From: Pteria penguin
Taxonomy: Eukaryota > Mollusca > Bivalvia > Pterioida > Pteriidae
Length of the DNA: 64,000 bases
Reading direction: 5' to 3'
Assembly: GCA_035048485.1 (NCBI GenBank)
Contig: CM068584.1
Location: 68,911,878-68,975,877 of the forward strand
Under the pieces are notes generated by a model. The model did not search any database. It was not told the DNA's origin and saw nothing but the letters and a program-made list of their open reading frames with translations. Shown piece by piece: positions 11,274 to 21,899 of this stretch. A program made the position numbers and the translations under genes. Within the stretch, counting starts at the first letter, position 1. Each line of letters starts with the position of its first letter.

Positions 11274-11988
11274 TCTGCTAAACGTTTCCGTTTACTGAGA
11301 GTTTAGTGGTTTGTAAGTGGAGAATCCATGAGAAAAAAGAAGATTCATTCCCACAACCACCCACCCTCCAGGGAGTGTCTACAAGGACCACGCAATACAC
11401 TGTGGGTCTCCAACAGCAATGCACTGGAGTGGTTGTGAGAGTATACTCGACCATAAAGAAAATAAATGCTGTCTAAACGTTAACTCGGTAACCAGTCGAA
11501 AAAACACATAAAAACAGTCAAAACATGCAAATAATCCTCATTTACAATCGATTGGCTCATAAGCCACCGCCTTCTCAAATATAACTTGGATTACAAAACT
11601 ACAAAATAGGAAACTCATGGGAAAGTGATGTATAATTTACAAAATACTACGAAGCAATATATAATGAGGGCTTGGCATGACAAAGCCGATTGATCAGGAT
11701 CGGGCCTATCCGACCGCCCGTCAAGCTGAAGTTAGGACTAAAGGGAAGTGTTGGACACAAACATACCGCAGTTTAAAAATGCCCTCAGTCACCAGGATCC
11801 CGTCCTCCAACGACACGGGTTGCATCCCACGGCAAACAGGACGCCTCATTTGGTCAATGACCGCGACCAGCAAGAGGGTGCTTGGGAATCTTTCATAAGA
11901 ATTCCCCGGGTGCCTCATTTAGTCGCCTCATACGACACGCAAGAGGTACGGAGGTCCTATTCTTATCACCCCGGGGACCCCACGGGGG
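11274..11988 (-). promoter_or_regulatory. LINE 5' UTR, probable internal promoter region
   Basis: From ORF1 up to the target duplication. The outermost 100 bases are GC-rich; read on the minus strand they start CCCCCGTGGGGTCCCCGGGG and contain GTCGTATGAGGCGACTAA. I recognise similar blocks at the 5' ends of molluscan I-type LINEs. Promoter activity is inferred from family behaviour; no specific site is claimed. Plus-strand frames through here (11677-11898, start of 11748-12305) are not genes. Confidence 0.6.
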
Positions 11989-12001
11989 TTCGTCGATTAC
12001 A
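11989..12001. repeat. 13-bp target site duplication, right copy
   Basis: TTCGTCGATTACA, identical to 4454-4466. Confidence 0.9.
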
Positions 12002-12305
12002 AGAAGGTACAGTACATGATGCAAATGAAGTTGTCAACACAATTGTTTCTGGTTGTATTCTACAAAACTTTTGTATAATACACGAAGACAGTGTTGAAGA
12101 GTTCTTGACAGATGACAATAATGGTATCCAAATGTGTATCAGGATGGAAGAGATGGACTGCAAAGGCGACAACAACTTGTTCAAGGACTACCATGAGATG
12201 TTGTGCACTGTGATCTGTTGCATAATTCTACCTTGTGCATATGAATTGCACAGGCTTGTACATGTTGTAACGATAGATTATTTGAATCAATTATGCATAC
12301 ATTAA
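12002..12305 (+). pseudogene. Harbinger H1 transposase, C-terminus after the LINE
   Basis: Continues the protein broken at 4466: with one copy of the duplication, CGA TTA CAA GAA GGT gives RLQEGTVHDANEVVNTIVSGC. It matches the Harbinger C-terminal helix region (xxIVxxCxLxNxC), followed by the acidic EEFLTDDNN tail typical of the family. The stop is at 12303-12305. The upstream half of the long open frame covering this (from 11748) is LINE 5' UTR and not part of the protein. Confidence 0.82.
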
Positions 12306-12539
12306 ATCTGCATAAAATGTTCTCAAGTCTAAAATAGCTGATAAACAGTCACACACAACAATCATGTGATAATCAATCTGTCCAATACCATGACATCATT
12401 TGGCAAAATTTGTCAAAAGGGACCTAAAAGGGACCTTTGCAATATTTGTCGTGGTATTGTTTTACAATAAATATTTTAAGAGTTTGTAGTTACTTATAGT
12501 ATGGACATCCAAATATTCACAATTTCTACACAGGTAAAA

Positions 12540-12651
12540 GTGCAACATATGTTCAAGAGCGACATATGTTCAAGATACATTTTAACATATGTTAAACACA
12601 CAGATTGAGCACAGTATGTTTTTAATATGTTTTATAACATGTTTCACATAT
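12540..12651. repeat. ACATATGTT-rich cluster, left of the CACTA element
   Basis: Several copies of ACATATGTT/AACATATG and close variants (for example 12546, 12560, 12584, 12605). The same motif continues at 17169-17310, so the CACTA-type element is inserted in the middle of one cluster. Sequence 12306-12539 before it has no supported feature. Confidence 0.6.
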
Positions 12652-12956
12652 CACTACTGGGTCCAAAAACCCCTGAGAATCCCGTTTTTCACTGCAAAAC
12701 TCTGCAAAACACTGAAGTCTGCCTGAAAAACACTGAAAAACTCTGACAGCCCTGATAAACACTGAAAAACTCTGAAGTCTACCCTGAAAAACTCTGAAAA
12801 ACACTGACGACTCTGAAAAACTCTGCAAAACTCTGAAAAACTCTGACGCCACTGAAAAACTCTGCAAAACTCTGAAAAACCCTGAAAAACACTGACACCC
12901 GCTGCGATGCCCTCCGGCCGTGCGATCGCGGCCTCGCGTACTTCTATACGGTCCCT
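12652..12956. repeat. Left terminal inverted repeat with CTGAAAAAC minisatellite
   Basis: Outer 25 bases, then about 220 bases of CTGAAAAAC/CTCTGCAAAAC/CACTGAAAAAC units, then a GC-rich inner end (GATGCCCTCCGGCCGTGCGA) finishing near ACGGTCCC. Inverted partner at 16848-17168. Confidence 0.88.
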
Positions 12957-13299
12957 TCTATAAGCCTTATTGGCATTAATGTATATAAAATGTGATGAGT
13001 TGTGAATTAGAAAAAAGAAAGGGAAGAGAAAATAAATAAAGCATATCTTGCATTTTTGTACGGTGTTTTGAAGTGAAATTATTTTAACGAATCTCTAAAT
13101 TTAATTTTACTGATGCATTATTCAAAACCAAACAAACCCAGCATAGGCGTACTACAATACAAAGGCTTTTCTTACCGAGATTTATATATACATTTGTATT
13201 TCCAAATGAAAATGTATGTACATATATTCCTAGTAAATATCACTGTTTCATAAATGTGTATTTAAATAGTGAAGAAAAAATAAAAAAATATATATATAA

Positions 13300-13368
13300 A
13301 AAAGAAGCTCCGGAACTATAAATTAGTGAATAAATAATAAATTATTGAATAATAAATAAAAAAGTGAA

Positions 13369-13412
<44 letters not shown>
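13300..13412. repeat. (TAAA)n/(AATA)n microsatellite
   Basis: Tetranucleotide tract, purest from 13360 to 13412, inside the CACTA-type element. A CA-rich stretch follows at about 13631-13649. Confidence 0.9.
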
Positions 13413-13416
<4 letters not shown>

Positions 13417-13997
13417 ATTTGAATGTGACCAGTACCTATATTTTATTCGAAAAGCGAATTTAATACACCAGTACTGACAGCAAATCGACCACAAAGAAAA
13501 TCGCTTGTCATTCATTTTAAATAACACAATGCATTCTATTCCAATTCTGTTGCAACATTTATAGAGACTATACCCATAGATTTTCATGTGACGACCTTTA
13601 GGTTTAAACATTCCCCACCCCTTCTCTCTCTCACACACACACACACACGCAATACTTTTTTTCTCTATCAATACTTTTCACACAAAATTAAGATATACAA
13701 ATTTAACTTTTGTTCTTATTATAACAGCGTAATATAACAAAGTTCAGAGGACAATAACTTTCTTTAACTGAAAATTTTACGTGTCTACGTGTTGCTCTTT
13801 CATTCGAATGACATACGTAAATTTTGTCCTGTGAAATATTTCAGTGATTAAATATTCTCTCGGTATTCAATAATGTTGCTAGAAATAGCATCAAATAAGT
13901 TTCAATATATCAGTGTAACAACGTATCTGCCGTTTGTTATATCACTACCTACTTAATCTACATCATGTAACTCTATACAATAAAAAGATTTTATCTA

Positions 13998-14335
13998 ACA
14001 GCACCCCCCCCCCCCCGCCCTTTTCAATGGGAGACTGTGCCCTCCCCCCCCCCTTTTCTTTCAAAAAATTTCTAGATCCGCCCGCCTATTACGTATTGTA
14101 ACAATGTATCCAGTAAGGGTCATGTATAGCAATGGCGAATACAAGGGCGCTCGCCTAACAGCACCCCCCCCCCCCCTTTTCAATGGGAGACTATGCCCTC
14201 CCCCTCCCCTTTTTTCTTTCAAAAATTTCTAGATCCGCCTATGAACAGTATCTCCCTTATTACGTATTGTAACAATGTACCCAGTAAGGGTCATGTATAG
14301 CAATGGCGGATACAAGGGCACTCGCCCTGTTGACT
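13998..14335. repeat. Tandem duplication of about 170 bp
   Basis: Two copies (about 13998-14155 and 14157-14335) each run from GCACCCCCCC through TTCAATGGGAGACT, a C-rich tract, TTTCTAGATCCGCC, TACGTATTGTAACAATGTA, GTAAGGGTCATGTATAGCAA and ACAAGGGC. TAGATCCGCC plus C-runs resembles ends of hAT-type MITEs, but no complete MITE could be delimited. Confidence 0.7.
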
Positions 14336-14549
14336 GGGATATAGAAGTCTTACATAAAAAAAACCCCTGTCCTGTCAAAACTAGCAAAGTATTTTACCTT
14401 TATTTTCAAAATGACATATAAATTCAAGTAAACGGTGTCATATTTAGAGCAGATACCTCGATCTGCCCCAACCTATGGATCCAAATCGTAAATTGTCGTG
14501 TTGTTTGTTTAAATCATATTGTATATTTAAATTGAGACCATACACTCAC

Positions 14550-14752
<203 letters not shown>

Positions 14753-14946
14753 TTGTAAATTTAAACCGTGCGGCGGCTTCGCCTAGCCTACAAAGCATGC
14801 CGCATATAACGTCGCGCCACGGAGACAACCCTAAAAAGGTTGTTCCAATGACGTACATATATTACGGCATGCTTAGCAGACACCGGAAATGAAGTTATGA
14901 TTTGAAACTGGTTGCACGTGGCTCTGTTCCGAGGTGGGGATATCAC

Positions 14947-15034
14947 ACCCAAATATCGTTATGTTACGACCTTAGGGCCGCTCCCTACTCTCTTTCGAGT
15001 TTAAAGGCATTCATGATTAATATTGATAAATACA
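14947..15034. repeat. Inner inverted repeat, left arm
   Basis: Begins CACCCAAATATCGTTATG and ends ATTAATATTGATAAAT; nearly perfect inverted partner at 15841-15930. The arms enclose about 0.8 kb, so the whole may be a 0.98-kb MITE nested in the CACTA-type element. No target duplication was found. Confidence 0.75.
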
Positions 15035-15840
15035 TACGTTTCTATATAGATATATATATAGATATTGATACTATTATTAGTTTATATGTATTATACTAGA
15101 ATATCTTCATTAGAAAGTAACGGCACACGCATGGAATCTGAAATTGCTTTATTTTAATCCGACATGTCTTTGTTTTTTTACCTTTATTCTACATGTCATC
15201 AGTACTTTATTACGTAATAAACATCCGGTTGTTTAACCCGGTAAATATCGCCCGTAATCTCATATAGTTTGTTACCTATCATGCTGTAAATTGGGAATCG
15301 TAATTAACAGTACCTTGGTATGTATGAGGGGACAAAACATATTTAGTAACAGGTTGAAACATATCCAGTTGATACATTTCAATGTTAATTTTGTGTTATT
15401 GGCAAAATTAAATTGTCATTTTAACAGTGACTTTTTAGGACAAAAACTGATTTTCAATCTTCAAAAGTGAAATAATTTGTTTCACACACGATCATTTATT
15501 TATTTTTATGTCATTAACTAAACTACATCAATTATTTAAGTTCAATTTCTTCCGCATTTCCTCTGATAATAGCAATATTATAGAATACATGCGAAAATGT
15601 GAGATTTGTAAAGCTGTGATATAAAGTGCTATTCTGTTCCATTAATTTACATACGGATTAAATATGTAGCTGCGTTACGGCCTGTAGCGAGAAGGAAATA
15701 CGCATACCCAAAGCCATGCTCGTTCACTCAAGTTGGACACTGTTTAAAAAAAAAGGGGGGGGGAGGGTTGGTAGAATTAAATTAACGCAACTTCACAGCG
15801 TTTTATCGGTGAATGGCCGCTAATTTATGAAGAATGCAAT

Positions 15841-15930
15841 ATTGATTTATCAATATTAATCATGAATGCCTTTAAACTCGAAAGAGAGTGGGGAGCGGCC
15901 CTAAGGTCGTAACATAACGATATTTGGGTG
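15841..15930. repeat. Inner inverted repeat, right arm
   Basis: Starts ATTTATCAATATTAAT and ends CGATATTTGGGTG; partner of 14947-15034. The sequence between the arms has no supported gene; a G-rich run lies at about 15756-15766. Confidence 0.75.
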
Positions 15931-16189
15931 GATTCTTTACACAGATTGGAAAAGATGTAAAAATAAACATCAATCATTATATGTTATTAAAATGATTGAT
16001 AGGGATATATAGAATTAATTATTTCTTTTTTTCTGTATTTATTTATCTATTTACAATTAAAACCATGCGTTTTCTGTAAACTTCGTCTATCGATTTTTTA
16101 AAATCTTATTATTTTTATTAAATTTATTTTGATGTATTTTTTTCGTACGGAAAATGTTCTTATAACAAATAAATACATGTAGATGAATT

Positions 16190-16310
16190 AATAATTAAAT
16201 AAATAGATAAATAATAAATAAATAAGAAAATGAATAAATAAATAAATTAAGTCCGCCGAGGAAGGCCGCTGGCCGAAATGTTACAGTACGGAAAAATAGT
16301 GCTTTTATTA

Positions 16311-16345
<35 letters not shown>

Positions 16346-16382
16346 ATAGATAAATAAATAAATAAATAAATAAATAAATACA
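16190..16382. repeat. (AAAT)n microsatellite in two blocks
   Basis: Blocks at about 16190-16250 and 16310-16382, separated by a short GC-richer stretch. Minus-strand open frames of Tyr/Leu/Ile/Phe across it are artefacts. Confidence 0.92.
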
Positions 16383-16847
16383 TAAATTTTAAAATGTCTT
16401 GTTCTATATTTTGTACTTATTTCCCCCTCCCTTAATGCACCTCTATGAAACAACGATGTTAAGTAACATGCTACTGCTGTAGTTAGATTATTTGTTCGTT
16501 CGTTTGTTTGTTTGTTTCATTCTTCTTTCTTTCTTTAAGTCGATCAATAAAACAAGTGACATAGCGCTGGAAAGTCCTGTGTCAATAAAATTGTTTTTGC
16601 TAAGTACGTAATTCATGTGATTTATTAAACTGCAAATGTAAAGATCATCTTACAAACGTAAGTCAGAATAGGAACAATATCTTAGTAATTTTATCTATAA
16701 AATCGTTAAAATAAGTCCTTGACAAATGGTAAAAAAATACGTTTTTTTTTTCTTATTCCCCGCTTATAAATTCATCACATTTAATACTTATTAAAGTTCA
16801 TATATAGACAACAGCGAACCATTTTAAGTGCTTATATTATAAAAGGG

Positions 16848-17168
16848 ACCGTATAGAAGTACGCGAGGCCGCGATCGCACGGCCGGAGGGCATCGCAGTA
16901 GGTGTCAGTGTTTTTCAGGGTTTTTCAGAGTTTTGCAGAGTTTTTCAGTGGCGTCAGAGTTTTTCAGAGTTTTGCAGAGTTTTTCAGGGTCGTCAGTGTT
17001 TTTCAGAGTTTTTCAGGGTAGACTTAAGAGTTTTTCAGTGTTTATCAGGGCTGTCAGAGTTTTTCAGTGTTTTTCAGGCAGACTTCAGTGTTTTTCAGAG
17101 TTTTTCAGGGTGTTGCAGAGTTTTGCAGTGAAAAACGGGATTCTCAGGGGTTTTTGGACCCAGTAGTG
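16848..17168. repeat. Right terminal inverted repeat with TTTTTCAG minisatellite
   Basis: Mirror of 12652-12956: GGGACCGTATAG, the GC-rich inner end, then TTTTTCAG(A/G/T)G units to the terminal CAGTAGTG. It is a few units longer than the left copy. Confidence 0.88.
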
Positions 17169-17310
17169 TATATTGCTTAATATATATGTTTAAAATTTGT
17201 TCTGTCACATGATATGTTTAACATATGGTGCCCAATTTGTATGTTTAACACATGTCAAAACATATATTAAGTATGTCTTTAAAATTCACAATGCATGTTT
17301 AACATATAAC
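17169..17310. repeat. ACATATG-rich cluster, right of the CACTA element
   Basis: Continuation of the cluster at 12540-12651: ATATGTTTAA, GTTTAACATATG, GTTTAACACATG and similar motifs. Confidence 0.6.
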
Positions 17311-17319
17311 AAACACTCT

Positions 17320-18115
17320 TTTTGCAGATGTCGGACAAAGTGATCAATATGTGCCACTATGCTTTGCAGGAATCAGACTTCAATTGACTCCTGCATGGTA
17401 TGTCAGAGATCAGGTGGTCATATTTGTTGCTGAATCGGACCAAAAAAGGAGAAAAAAAAAACTCTAGCTGTCTACATAGCAGGACTTATACATAACCACC
17501 AACACTAGTACACTTATGAAGAAATGTAGGTCAAGTGCAGCATGTGTAGCAAGCATCATCATCTCATAAACACTCACTAGTGCAAGTTTGGTGAAGCTAG
17601 CACTTAAACTTGGTCAGACATAACTTGCTCGTTCAGGCCGAAAATGAAGATCACACCATGCATGCAATTCAACATCATATGAATGTTTTGTGCATCGCTG
17701 GTTCATGTTTTGTTAAGCTAACAGTACACAACTTCATAAAATACCACTTATCTAACTTCTCAACCTAGTTACTCAAGTGGAAAATCTAGGTCAACTGCAG
17801 CAGCCACAACTTGCATGGATCCGAAAAAGAATCCCGAAATATCTCATGAGAACTTTCATTCCTGTCAAGCTTAATCACAATCTTTCAACGATTCTGGAGA
17901 CACAATCGAAATATGATGATTTTGGCTACAATAGCTACATAACTTGAGTCTTTTGCTTAGGAGAGCAAGAAAGGTAGAACAGTACTTTATAAAAATATGA
18001 AGTCTCTATCTCTCATAGTTCAAAAATATGGCGAAGGTTAAAGTAAAACAGACAGACAGGATAAAAGCAACATGCCCCAATCATTCGATCTGGGGGCATA
18101 AAAATCTAAATGATA
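17320..18115 (+). repeat. GACAGACAG/ATGCCCC repeat family, copy 1
   Basis: Starts near GATGTCGGACAAAGTGATCA (17334; recurs at 18350 as GATGCCGGACAAAGTGATCC) and ends with AAATATGAAGTCTCTATCTC (17995), CAGACAGACAG and CAATCATTCGATCTGGGGGC (18077). The same 3' block occurs at 21140-21282. No coding capacity recognised. Confidence 0.65.
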
Positions 18116-18346
18116 TAACAATTTGAGCGATGTAACAAAATAAGCAAGAGTACGAAGTACATTATATACCTAACAAAATCTTAAAAATGAAGTTTGAGGT
18201 AAATTGAGCTACCCTAATTCCCCTCTTGCCCAGATACATTTCTGCTTAATTTTGTTTAAGATTTTATAACTATAGTGTTTAGAGAACACGTCTGTCGCAT
18301 TTATGTGAAAGTGTGACTAAATATAGAAATGTGACTACAGGACAGA

Positions 18347-18975
18347 CAGATGCCGGACAAAGTGATCCCTATGGACATGTTTTAAAGGTAAGTCAAAGGT
18401 CATGGCCATGCCATCAAGATTATTGGTACTGACTGAAAGGTCTTGTCACATACAACACATATATCAAATTGTCCTATATTAAGTCCTACCTATTACGATG
18501 CAATAGTTGAGGGAATAAGTGTATATACAAGCAGTTCTATTTCATAACCATAATTTCTTTGTCCAAAACAATAAAATTTCCAACCAATCTAAGGTATAAA
18601 ATTAGATATGAACAAGTGGAACAAGTTTCATTGCAATGGCAAGTGTTGCAACAATGACGATTAAAGTCAACAAATGGATGGACAGAGGGTATATTCCATA
18701 ATACATGAACATATGTCCCTGCTATGTTTTTTTTTATTTCACAAACTTTGTAAAATGTATAGAAATTCTAAATATCAAGGACCAAAACTCTAGCAAAATT
18801 TGCCGAACATGAATTATCTCCCCACATGCACATCTAGACCCGTGGTGCAACATCTGTACCAAATTTCATTCAAATCCCGGTTACAATATAGGAGGAGTTG
18901 ATTTTTTGATGGGGCGGAATGACGGACAAAGCAAAAACTTAATGCCCCGTGCCATTTTATGGCGGGGGCATAAAA
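18347..18975 (+). repeat. GACAGACAG/ATGCCCC repeat family, copy 2
   Basis: Begins GACAGACAGATGCCGGACAA and ends with a degenerate GACGGACAAAGCAAAAACTT...GGGGGCATAAAAA. Sequence between copies 1 and 2 (18116-18346) is unassigned. A third, weaker tail (GACGGACCGACGGACATC) is at 19062-19079. Confidence 0.55.
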
Positions 18976-19859
18976 ACAAGAAACAGCTAAAGAAGGTATG
19001 GCTGGACTGCACAGCAAATTCCAAAGCTTTTTCACAGAGGTTAAACAAAATATTGACAAAAGGACGGACCGACGGACATCTACGATTCTCAAGCTGGAAT
19101 GTCTTTGCAATCCGAATAATCGCACAACCCTGAAAAACCTAGTGATTTCACCACAGCTGTATCATGATCTTGACCAAAGCAAACATTCACTTGATCATAC
19201 TTCCCAAGTCTGGGAAAATATTGATGTCACTCTGTATTAAAAAAACATGGTACAGTACAACAACATATTTGAAACCATCTAATTTTCATTGGGCTTATCC
19301 TTTGTAGATTTTTCAAATATATCAAGCAATCTATCAAACCCCCTCATTTTCTCTTGCTGGTGACATTCCATTTGTTCTTTCATGTCAGTACTAATATTTT
19401 CAAGCTTTCCAAACATGGTTGATAGGCTTTCGAAGACTCTCTTCTTTGGTAACTTCTTCTCGGTATTTGTTGCCTTCTTTTGCACCTCATCATGCTTATC
19501 ATTTAAACCGTCATCTTTCTTTTCCCCACTGGTTTTACCACTGTCTAAAGAACAAGTTGTTTTTGTGGATCCTTATGTTCAAAGAAATTGTCAAAATCAT
19601 CTTCATATTTCCAGGATGATTTCTTGTTTCCAGTTTTGTTGTTTGCATCTTTTACTTCTTTGTATTTCTTTTTCATGTTTCTCCATTTATACATTACTTG
19701 TGCTTTTGATACATTGATGCCATCAGTGACCATGGATTTGTGTAGTTTACCCCATAGCGTCTCATGGTTTTTACTCTTGTGAAATTCATCATCTAAGAAG
19801 AGTAATCAGTAGTTTTTCTTCGCTTTCAGTCCAGATGTGGACCTGAAATAAAAAAGAAT

Positions 19860-20240
19860 GACAAAATGCTTATTTAATAGCCAAAACAGGAAACAATCTT
19901 TATAAAATATAAATATATGTTTAAAGTGTACTTTATGGGGGGTTTTTGTTTTTTTTTTTGTCATGTGTTGAAAGACAGAGGGTTCACATGTAATTTTTCA
20001 AAAAGTGCTTCATGCATCAAGAAATTTACAAGTGGAATCACTCGACAAAAAACAGAAAATCAGTATTCATGCCCTAAATGAAGTATGAACATGAAAGTCT
20101 CTAAGCCTAAAGGTGACAACTTTTTGAGCTATAGCATTACGATGAAGTGTAGACAGGCAGACGAACGGACAGACAGATAGCTGGACAGCATTGATTACAA
20201 TAGAGCTTCGCACCTTCGACGATAGGGCCCTAATAACATT
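19860..20240. other. Intron of the Myb/SANT-like pseudogene
   Basis: Contains a repeat tail at about 20095-20235 (GACAACTTTTTGAGCTATA, CAGACGAACGGACAGACAG, TAGAGCTTCGCACCTTCGAC). No coding sequence recognised. Confidence 0.5.
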
Positions 20241-20814
20241 TTATACAGTATTTGTTAACTTTGCATAATGCTACACTTCTCACACCAAGCTTCCAACTTC
20301 TGACAAATAACATATTCAAACTCTTCTGATGTCAAGTAAGCTTTTGGGCCAATTTGTATCAAACTGTCTCTATTCTCGCCATATCCTGAACAGTATGAAT
20401 ATGAAGTCGAACAATCAATTGATGAGAAACATCTTGTTGCCACACATCTTGTTGACAATTCAGATGATTCACATGTATCTGTTAAAAATGTTCTATGTTT
20501 TTACCAACATAACAGTTAAGTTCTTTTGATCCACTGTCAATGTTCAGATGATGCATGGGTACCTTTTGACCATCAGGGTTATTGCACTCCAGATCATTTA
20601 AGTTGGGGCTTCTTCATCCCTCAATGCAGTTTTTCCGACATCTTCATTACTGGTCGGAACTGGTGTTGATTCATCACTGGCAAAAATCATGTTCAAGATC
20701 ATTTCTTTGTTTCTGGATCTGTAAAACAAATATGGCCTAACTTTATTTTTCTTGGCTATTTAGTTACACAAAGATGCTGGCCTTTTTCTTAGCAAGCAGG
20801 TCAATCTGTATGAT

Positions 20815-21480
20815 TTGAACAAGCTGTGTTTGTGAAGCATGAATGCCCCCAGCAACAATAAAGTCAAAATATCGCAAATTTTGCAATGTCCTATATGCTG
20901 ACCCCCTGACACAGCTAGTATCTACACACTCACATTTCAAGTATTATGGTAACATATCAGTAGACAGGATGTGTTTGTGAAACACCATGCACCTGACGGC
21001 AAATAAAAAGGAAAAACAAGATGTGTTTGTGAAACACTATGCCCCAGAATGCAACATTGTCTGAAAAAAAAGCTTTTTTGAGCCTTAAGGTCACAGTCAA
21101 CGTTACAAGGTCATCTGGTATCAATCGAAAGGGCTTCATCACCTGACTATGCATGCCAAATATGAAGTCTCTATCTCTAATGGTTCAAAAGTTATGGCAA
21201 ACGTTAAAGTTGACAACAGACAAACACATAAACAGACATGACAAAAATAGTATGCCCCCAATCATTCGATCCAGGGGCATAAAACCCGGCTATTTTTAGA
21301 TTTAAGGTTAAGGTTGTTAGGTTATCAACCTTGGCCTTTACAGGGGATTCATTTGTAAAGTAAGAATGCTACATATGAAGTCTGTCTCTTACAGCTCAAA
21401 AGCTATGTTGAAGATTAAATTTGACAACAGACAGACATGCAAAGAGCAATATGTCCCCAATCATTAGGTTTGCTCATCAA
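20815..21480 (+). repeat. GACAGACAG/ATGCCCC repeat family, further copies
   Basis: Within the first intron of the Myb/SANT-like pseudogene. Heads at 20822 (CTGTGTTTGTGAAGCATGAA), 20968 and 21020 (GATGTGTTTGTGAAACACTA); complete 3' end at 21140-21282 (TATGAAGTCTCTATCTCTAA, then AATCATTCGATCCAGGGGCA); another tail at 21370-21470. Several partial copies are stacked here. Confidence 0.7.
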
Positions 21481-21899
21481 AAAATTTTTGGTTGCAATTT
21501 TATTCAATTTTTAAATTGACATTGAGTGGCATCTATAAATCTAAATTAATACAATTTTACATTTTAACATGATGCTGATGGTAAAAAATAAATTTGTTAA
21601 CAAACTTCCACTGAAAAGGGGCTACAAAAATTGTTTTATAGGTAAGGTTAAAATCAAACAAGTTGCTCTACTGACAAAATGAAAATGTGAAAAACAAACG
21701 CCTAGTAATGGTCATACAATAGCTGACATGAGTCATTGATTTGGTAGCATTATCCTTTGTAGTACTGTAAAGTACAGTGTTACAAACACATTCTCAAGTA
21801 TCAAACTTACCTCCATCAGGACTCTGCATAAAAGCTGCCAGTTCCTGGCTCATTCTACATTCTCGTGTTTGCCCGTTCATCTTGACTTTTTATGTAACT

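Larger units (their letters stand above)
4467..11988 (-). mobile_element. I/Nimb-superfamily LINE inserted in Harbinger H1
   Basis: Full-length non-LTR retrotransposon on the minus strand with the order 5' UTR, gag-like ORF1 with three zinc knuckles, ORF2 with apurinic endonuclease, reverse transcriptase, RNase H and a C-terminal Cys motif, then 3' UTR. RNase H after RT together with a CCHC gag places it in the I superfamily (I/Nimb/Ingi). It is 7,522 bp as found and about 5.8 kb without the TTAA element at 5778-7475. The 13-bp duplications and the near-complete 5' end show a full-length insertion. Multiple stops and frameshifts make it inactive. Confidence 0.92.
957..12305 (+). mobile_element. 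Harbinger element H1, split by later insertions
   Basis: Four pieces in the same orientation give a collinear PIF/Harbinger transposase: 959-1071 (helix-turn-helix end), 1619-1799, 4168-4466 and 12002-12305. The first two junctions are introns with good splice sites; the third is a LINE insertion with target duplication. The N-terminus is missing because the Penelope-like fragment abuts it. No outer terminal repeats or 3-bp duplications could be placed, so true ends are unknown. The element is dead: frameshift near 1705, TGA in the third piece, and Asn instead of Asp in the first catalytic motif. Confidence 0.8.
19279..21880 (-). pseudogene. Myb/SANT-like DNA-binding protein, three exons, frameshifted
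   Basis: Exon 1 is 21880-21811 (ATG, QTRECRMSQELAAFMQSPDG, donor GGAG|GTAAGT). Exon 2 starts at 20718 after GTTTTACAG and carries an acidic, low-complexity region to about 20250 (MIFASDESTPVPTSNED...) with several frameshifts. Exon 3 (19842-19279, acceptor ATTTCAG) encodes WTESEEKLLITLL, HETLWGKLHKSM, VMYKWRNMKKKYKEVKDANN and WKYEDDFDNFF, the three-helix Myb/SANT-like (trihelix) domain. It is followed by a Lys/Glu-rich coiled region and a stop at 19279. Exon 3 is broken by frameshifts near 19790 and 19550. Such domains occur in host regulators and in accessory proteins of Harbinger elements; which applies here is unclear. Confidence 0.75.

Noticed and set aside
11748..12001. First half of a 185-codon frame ending in Harbinger sequence
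   Set aside because: This part is antisense to the LINE 5' UTR; only codons from about 11989 onward are Harbinger.
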